Assembly (NCBI GenBank): GCA_047615875.1
Contig: JBLHGU010000186.1
Span: 1-10,133 of the forward strand
Reading direction: 5' to 3'
DNA: 10,133 bases
Source of the DNA: JBLHGU01 sp047615875
GTDB lineage: Bacteria > Pseudomonadota > Gammaproteobacteria > Arenicellales > CAJQKF01
Made by a program: the position numbers and the translations under genes. The notes beneath the pieces were generated by a model. That model saw only the letters and a program-made list of their open reading frames with translations. It had not been told where the DNA came from and searched no databases. This document shows positions 6,444 through 10,133 of this stretch, piece by piece (the first letter of the stretch is position 1; every line of letters begins with the position of its first letter).

Positions 6444-6654
6444 TTCTGAAATAAGTTTCACCTTGCCAGGCTCAAACCTATATTTGTCCGGGTGTTAGGC
6501 AGTATTATTCCGAATTAGTCCTGTGAAATTCAAAAATTTCCCTGTATTTTTCCGTGGATCAGGGATTTGGTACAGAGACGAGTTAGCACTAGACTGCGTC
6601 CACCGCCATAATTGTATTAAAAACAATGGGTTTGACATTCCCCCAGCCTTTGTT

Positions 6655-6693
6655 CCCCACCACCTGACAGCGATAGGGCTTCGGGTGGCGGGG
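6655..6693. repeat. GC-rich hairpin
   Basis: CCCCACCACCT (6655-6665) pairs with GGGTGGCGGGG (6683-6693) with one internal mismatch and one closing T-G wobble, around a 17-base loop. It could help end transcription from either side, or be part of a REP-like element. Confidence 0.55.
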
Positions 6694-6726
6694 TTACTAC
6701 TCAGTTCGGCGCTGCCAATTCATCAA

Positions 6727-6753
6727 GCGGCAGCCTTCAGCCTCGCCTGCCGC
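6727..6753. repeat. Second hairpin, perfect 7-bp stem
   Basis: GCGGCAG (6727-6733) and CTGCCGC (6747-6753) form a perfect stem with a 13-base loop, about 34 bases from the larger hairpin and 40 bases beyond the cyclase stop on its 3' side. It may be part of the cyclase transcript's 3' end. Confidence 0.5.
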
Positions 6754-6792
6754 ACTCAGTGCGACCATTCCATTAGCCTGTGCCCACAACGG

Positions 6793-8556
6793 TCACTCAG
6801 ACAGCCCTGCTTTACGAAGCCCGTTAAGGTAAGTTTCAAGCCCACCTTCATATTTTGTTGGCAGGGTTTTTTTAAGGTAGGTAATCGATAAGTCGGGTTT
6901 TTCCCCAAGAGCAAGTTGCAATGAGGATTTTGCCTCGTCGATATTTCCAAGCTGCGCTAAAGCGGCGGCTTTAGTTGCATGTGGCCAGTAGCCGGATGGT
7001 GCTGGAAACTGATAGGTGCGGTCTGAGTAGACCACGGCATCATCATACTGTTCTAAAAGAATACATCCGAGAGCCCGCACTGCAATGCTGGCCCAAAGCA
7101 ATGGATCTCTGGGGCTTAAGCACTCCCCTTTGATCGATATATCAAGTGCTTCTTCGATTCTCCCGGCGAGTACTAACACCATACCGAGACCATGATAAGC
7201 AAAAAAGGCGTTAGGATTCAGTTCAATGGCCTTTTCTAATGCGGCAATTGAAGCATCATGTTCACCCCGTAACATATGTATTCGCCCTAAAGCGAAATAA
7301 GCAACCGATTCTCTGGGATCAATTGCCAGCGCCCTTTTAGCACTATCCATGCCTATCGCCAGAAACGTCTCAGGGTCATCGGTCCAGCCCATGATGACGG
7401 CAACATAGTGGCAATACGACATGTAAGCATAAGCCGGGGCAAAGTTGGGATCGGCCTTAAGCGCCTTTTGAAATAAATCAATTGCTATTGGATGATTTTC
7501 TTTTTCAAAGCTGTAAAAGTACCACATGGCACGCTGGTATATTTCCCATGCGTCAAGGTTATCTGGAGGCTTCCTGACAGCGCTGTCGCGTTCTTTGGCG
7601 CTCAACTCAGGTTCGATTGATCCCGCAATGGTCTGCGTCATCTCATCCTGCAACTCAAAAATATCGCTCAATTCTCGGTCGTATTTCTCGGCCCAGATAT
7701 GATGACCCGATGTGGCCTCGATTAACTGGGCCGTAATTCGAATTCGATTGCCTGCTTTACGGACACTTCCTTCCAGCACATAACGAACATCAAGCTCCTT
7801 TGCCACCGATTTGATGTCAACAGCCTTCCCTTTGTAAGTGAACGTGCTGTTGCGCGCGATAACTAAGAATGATCTGATTTTCGAAAGTGCTGTGATGATG
7901 TCCTCACTGATTCCATCGGCAAAAAATTCCTGCTCGGGATCACCAGACATATTGGTAAAAGGGAGAACTGCAATTGATGGTCTTACTTTTGACTCGCTGG
8001 CGGCAGCAGGCTGTTCGTATGATAAAAGTTCCCCGGGTCGCCAACGATACACATGGACAGGGTTTGGGATGTTTTTGAAAACCTCTTCCCCGCCATCGAC
8101 AAACCGTACTTCAAGTTTACCCTTTATCTGGTCGTAGACAGCAGCGGAAATGCAAATACCCCCTGGTTTAGCTGCTGCTTCCAGACGTGCCGCAAGATTG
8201 ACACCATCGCCAAATATTTCGCCACGGTCCTGCAAGACTTCGCCAATATTCAAACCTATCCTAATTTGAACCTTATCCTCAGCGGAAAATTCAGTGTTCC
8301 TGGATTCTATTTCCCTCTGAATATCCACGGCTGTCTGGACTAACTTCAATGCACTTGTAAATTCTGCCAGGATTGCATCACCTGCATAGCGCAACACCGT
8401 GCCCCGGCCTTCCTTTATTGCCTCACTGGCAAAATCCAGAGTCTCCATCACTCGCTTATGGGTTCCCATCTCATTCTGGCTTGTCAAACGGCTGTATCCG
8501 GCGACATCAGCATAGAAAATAGCAGTAAGCTTGTGATTGGGGAAATGTTCGGCCAT
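6793..8556 (-). CDS. Class III adenylate/guanylate cyclase with FlgO/TolB-like domain and TPRs
   Basis: The product has 587 residues. Residues 8-172 are a class III cyclase homology domain that makes cyclic nucleotide from NTP. The metal-binding Asp17 (FYADVAGYS) and Asp60 (RYAGDAILAEF) are present, as are the transition-state residues Asn120 and Arg124 (FGDGVNLAARLEA). At the usual adenine-selecting Lys position (four before Asp60) there is Arg56, so substrate choice is not certain. Residues 194-320 (SIAVLPFTNMSGDPEQEF, then LEGSVRKAGNRIRITAQLIE) match the FlgO/TolB N-terminal-like domain commonly fused in this family. From about 335 to 570 there are tetratricopeptide repeats, for example AIDLFQKALKADPNFAPAYA and ASIAALEKAIELNPNAFFAY. 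No signal peptide or membrane helix is seen, so it is likely cytosolic, with the TPRs sensing partners. It is monocistronic and convergent with the Fic gene; the ribosome binding site is weak. Confidence 0.92.
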   Translation of the reverse strand: MAEHFPNHKLTAIFYADVAGYSRLTSQNEMGTHKRVMETLDFASEAIKEGRGTVLRYAGDAILAEFTSALKLVQTAVDIQREIESRNTEFSAEDKVQIRIGLNIGEVLQDRGEIFGDGVNLAARLEAAAKPGGICISAAVYDQIKGKLEVRFVDGGEEVFKNIPNPVHVYRWRPGELLSYEQPAAASESKVRPSIAVLPFTNMSGDPEQEFFADGISEDIITALSKIRSFLVIARNSTFTYKGKAVDIKSVAKELDVRYVLEGSVRKAGNRIRITAQLIEATSGHHIWAEKYDRELSDIFELQDEMTQTIAGSIEPELSAKERDSAVRKPPDNLDAWEIYQRAMWYFYSFEKENHPIAIDLFQKALKADPNFAPAYAYMSYCHYVAVIMGWTDDPETFLAIGMDSAKRALAIDPRESVAYFALGRIHMLRGEHDASIAALEKAIELNPNAFFAYHGLGMVLVLAGRIEEALDISIKGECLSPRDPLLWASIAVRALGCILLEQYDDAVVYSDRTYQFPAPSGYWPHATKAAALAQLGNIDEAKSSLQLALGEKPDLSITYLKKTLPTKYEGGLETYLNGLRKAGLSE

Positions 8557-8726
8557 CGTGTAAGCATATCCGAAAAGTCAGCATACTCGTAACTAATGCT
8601 ACAGGTTACTGTGACTAGAGATTTGGGTCTCACGTGTGGGGCCAGGTTCTGTTGTTGCCGAACCTTGCCTCCTAGCTCAGCCAGATGAGGGTCTCCTAGG
8701 GCACTTCTCGGCCTCTGATCATTCAA

Positions 8727-8938
8727 TTATGAGCGACTGCTTTCTACAAGGAGATACTGAAAATCGAATTGTAGGAGGCAACGAACGACCCACTGCCGAC
8801 ATTCCTGACGGGTTGCTGGCAATCGCAATTCATCTATCAGGTTGCTGATTTCTACGTCATCAGTAGCGAGGTCTTTGAGGGAGAAAGCGAAATACTCAAG
8901 TCTCTCTGCCTCGGGAATATCCTCTAAACTTGGGTTAA
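8727..8938 (-). pseudogene. C-terminal fragment of an unrecognised gene
   Basis: On the minus strand one frame is open from 8990 down to TAA at 8727-8729. From about 8938 it reads as convincing protein: NPSLEDIPEAERLEYFAFSL, then LATDDVEISNLIDELRLPAT, then a tail ending FQYLLVESSRS. The composition (acidic, Leu-rich, helical) looks like a real C-terminus. There is no start codon at its head. Instead its upstream edge abuts an IS5-type transposase fragment in another frame, which suggests a gene cut by element insertion or deletion. I do not recognise the family. Between it and the cyclase start, 8557-8726 shows nothing definite beyond a possible cyclase promoter region. Confidence 0.45.
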
Positions 8939-9043
8939 GTTGATGGTCATTCCATTTTCTGCCAGGTAAACATTGACCAGGAGAAACAGTTCATCACCCA
9001 GGTTATTCCGCTCCATCAAATGCCGGAACTGGAGGATGGTACT
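8939..9043 (-). pseudogene. IS5-family transposase internal fragment
   Basis: Thirty-five codons on the minus strand read STILQFRHLMERNNLGDELF followed by NVYLAENGMTIN. This is the conserved segment that in IS5-family transposases comes just before the first catalytic Asp (the usual continuation is a GTIVDATII-type motif). Here the homology stops at about 8939 and the unrelated fragment above begins, so neither the start nor the catalytic part of the transposase is present. Its 5' side joins the IS6-type remnant directly. It is a non-functional scrap that marks an element-on-element rearrangement. Confidence 0.65.
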
Positions 9044-9383
9044 TTTTGCTCTTTCGCCTTTGTACCAAGATATCCAGAGTGTCACCATCTTGGTCAACCG
9101 CGCGCCACAAGTAATGTAGTTTCCCTTTGATCATGATAAATACCTCATTTAGATACTCGGTATCACCAGCTTGCCCCTGTTGTGCTCTGATTTTCTTGGA
9201 ATAGTCTTGTCCGAAATGGTAACACCATCGGCGGATGGATTCGTAGCTGACATTTATTCCTCAATACGCCAGAATTTCTTCTACATCCCGAAAACTTAAT
9301 GTGAAACGAAAATAGAGCCAAACGGTATGTGAGATAATTTCACCAGAGTGCCAAAAACTGTGATAGATATTTTCTTTTTTCAT
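9044..9383 (-). pseudogene. IS6-family transposase, 5' half, inactivated
   Basis: From ATG at 9383-9381 the minus strand reads a typical IS6-family N-terminus: HSGEIISHTVWLYFRFTLSF, RDVEEILAY, VSYESIRRWCYHFGQDY. It continues through the catalytic region EYLNEVFIMIKGKLHYLWRA and VDQDGDTLDILVQRRKS. A TGA at 9261-9263 interrupts it after codon 40, where relatives usually have Arg (CGA to TGA would explain it). The first catalytic Asp of the usual LDEVF motif is Asn (codon AAT, 9147-9149), while the VDQDGD Asp is kept. Homology ends at about 9044-9055 and the IS5-type fragment follows in another frame. The C-terminal half with the catalytic Glu is absent. Clearly dead. Confidence 0.8.
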
Positions 9384-9414
9384 CAGTTCAGACTACAGTA
9401 TTGGCGTCTCATCA

Positions 9415-9432
9415 GCTAACTTGACAATGCCC
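9415..9432 (-). repeat. Candidate outer end of the IS6-type remnant
   Basis: Read on the minus strand this is GGGCATTGTCAAGTTAGC, about 32 bases before the transposase start codon, where an IS6-family terminal repeat would be expected. A leading GG(G)CA/CTGTC-like string fits that kind of end in general form. No matching partner was found in the window because the other end of the element is gone. The remaining bases to the SDR stop (9433-9520) show nothing definite. Confidence 0.25.
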
Positions 9433-9520
9433 TTTTCTAGAATTATTTATAAATGGAATCAATGAGTTACTCGGTTCAGACCCTGAGCGACAGTCCGCCA
9501 GGGGTGCCAAGGCTACTGCA

Positions 9521-10133
9521 TTACGATCCTTTTAATATTTTTTCTATCGCAGCCAGCTTATCGACCCAGATACGCGTATAGTTATCGACAGGAGGCCGGG
9601 TGCCGTCTAAATCATCAAACTCATATTCATGTGCTAACTGGACTAGCGGAAAGGTTAACCCTGACCGATCAGAAATGTTCGGGTCTGCAGCTAGGTGGGC
9701 AATCGCACGTCCAGTAAATTCAGGGGTATCTGAAATTTTCAGATCATCGACATTAACATCGAAACCTAAATCAGGGTTTTTAGTGGCCATCATCACACGT
9801 TCGGTTCTCACCCAACGAGGCCAAATAGACACTGCAGAAACTCCATGAGGCTCTAAATCAGCAGCAATGGCGGAAGTCATTCGATCAATGCTGGACATCG
9901 CGATTCGGAACATAGGGCTATAATATTCATCCCTGGACGCTGCAGCAGAGATATTAGCGATCAAGCCACTTTTTTGTTTGATCATTATCTTGGAGACAAA
10001 ACGCGCCATCATGTATTTAGAACGAACACCAATATCCATCATTGCCGTCCAGTCAGCCATGGGACTGTTCCACAGCTCTGCTTTATAGGATTCAGGAAAA
10101 CCCATAGCACAGTTCACTAAAATATCGATACGA
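9521..10133 (-). CDS. Short-chain dehydrogenase/reductase (DHRS1-like), 5' end outside the window
   Basis: The minus-strand frame is open from the window edge to TAA at 9521-9523, about 203 residues. It starts in RIDILVNCAMG, the SDR fourth strand (usually DILVNNAG), so the N-terminal NAD(P)-binding glycine motif lies beyond the window. An internal GTG at 10117 is not the real start. The segment SIDRMTSAIAADLEPHGVSA followed by SIWPRWVRTE matches DHRS1-like SDRs, which have GVSVVSLWPGWVRTE at this place. In those relatives a YxxxK catalytic pair precedes it (YGVGKAAVDRM). Here the aligned residues are FRIAMSSIDRM, giving Phe for Tyr and Met for Lys. The fold is clear, but ordinary dehydrogenase chemistry is doubtful. 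The Asp-rich C-terminus (EYEFDDLDGTRPPVDNY) resembles that of close relatives. Substrate unknown. Confidence 0.85.
   Translation of the reverse strand, partial: RIDILVNCAMGFPESYKAELWNSPMADWTAMMDIGVRSKYMMARFVSKIMIKQKSGLIANISAAASRDEYYSPMFRIAMSSIDRMTSAIAADLEPHGVSAVSIWPRWVRTERVMMATKNPDLGFDVNVDDLKISDTPEFTGRAIAHLAADPNISDRSGLTFPLVQLAHEYEFDDLDGTRPPVDNYTRIWVDKLAAIEKILKGS

Larger units (their letters stand above)
6444..6792. other. Intergenic gap between convergent genes, with strong hairpins
   Basis: This stretch separates the plus-strand Fic gene from the minus-strand cyclase. An open frame at 6523-6891 runs into the cyclase 3' end and lacks a ribosome binding site and recognisable features, so I treat it as chance. 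Two stable hairpins are present (6655-6693 and 6727-6753). Neither is followed by a clean T-run, so a terminator role for the converging genes is possible but not shown. Confidence 0.5.

Noticed and set aside
6523..6891. Plus-strand open frame of 122 codons after the Fic gene
   Set aside because: It overlaps the well-supported cyclase 3' end, spans two strong hairpins, lacks a ribosome binding site and shows no domain or signal that I recognise.
8484..8726. Minus-strand open frame of 80 codons overlapping the cyclase start
   Set aside because: It overlaps the cyclase coding start in another frame and has no features; probably chance.

Overview
The window looks like part of a gammaproteobacterial chromosome, probably from an aquatic or marine organism. 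This rests on gene style only (a collagen-like secreted protein with beta-roll heads, a class III cyclase fused to TPRs, a DHRS1-like SDR, a DUF4172-Fic protein). No rRNA or other taxonomic marker is present. It reads as an accessory, recombination-prone region: a tyrosine recombinase enters at the left edge, and remnants of at least three transposases (integrase-core/rve type, IS5-type, IS6-type) lie among four substantial genes.

Left part (1-4088). The last 36 codons of a tyrosine recombinase end at 112. About 590 gene-free bases follow, then one very large gene (699-4088, 1129 aa). It encodes a secreted fibre-like protein: signal peptide, N-terminal domain, three collagen-like Gly-X-Y stretches alternating with two heads built of 17-residue beta-roll repeats, and a C-terminal domain that looks like a right-handed beta-helix. 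A collagen-head-neck module of 291 codons is duplicated within the gene.

Middle part (4089-6443). About 750 bases hold no convincing gene but contain a near-perfect 22-bp inverted repeat. Next is a 5'-truncated, frameshifted transposase remnant (4838-5186). Then comes a Fic-domain AMPylase-type gene (5340-6443). Its promoter region carries two 45-bp copies, on a 55-bp period, of an operator-like module with palindromes of the form TCCGC-N7-GCGGA.

Right part (6444-10133, genes on the minus strand). A gap with strong hairpins separates the Fic gene from a convergent class III nucleotide cyclase/TPR gene (8556-6793). Upstream of the cyclase lies a mosaic of dead pieces: a C-terminal fragment of an unrecognised gene, an IS5-type transposase fragment, and an IS6-type transposase 5' half with an in-frame stop and a catalytic Asp-to-Asn change. 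The window ends inside an SDR gene whose usual catalytic Tyr and Lys appear to be replaced.

No operon joins the intact genes. The fibre protein, Fic protein, cyclase and SDR each look separately transcribed. The most notable items are the modular collagen/beta-roll fibre and the tandem operator array at the Fic promoter.
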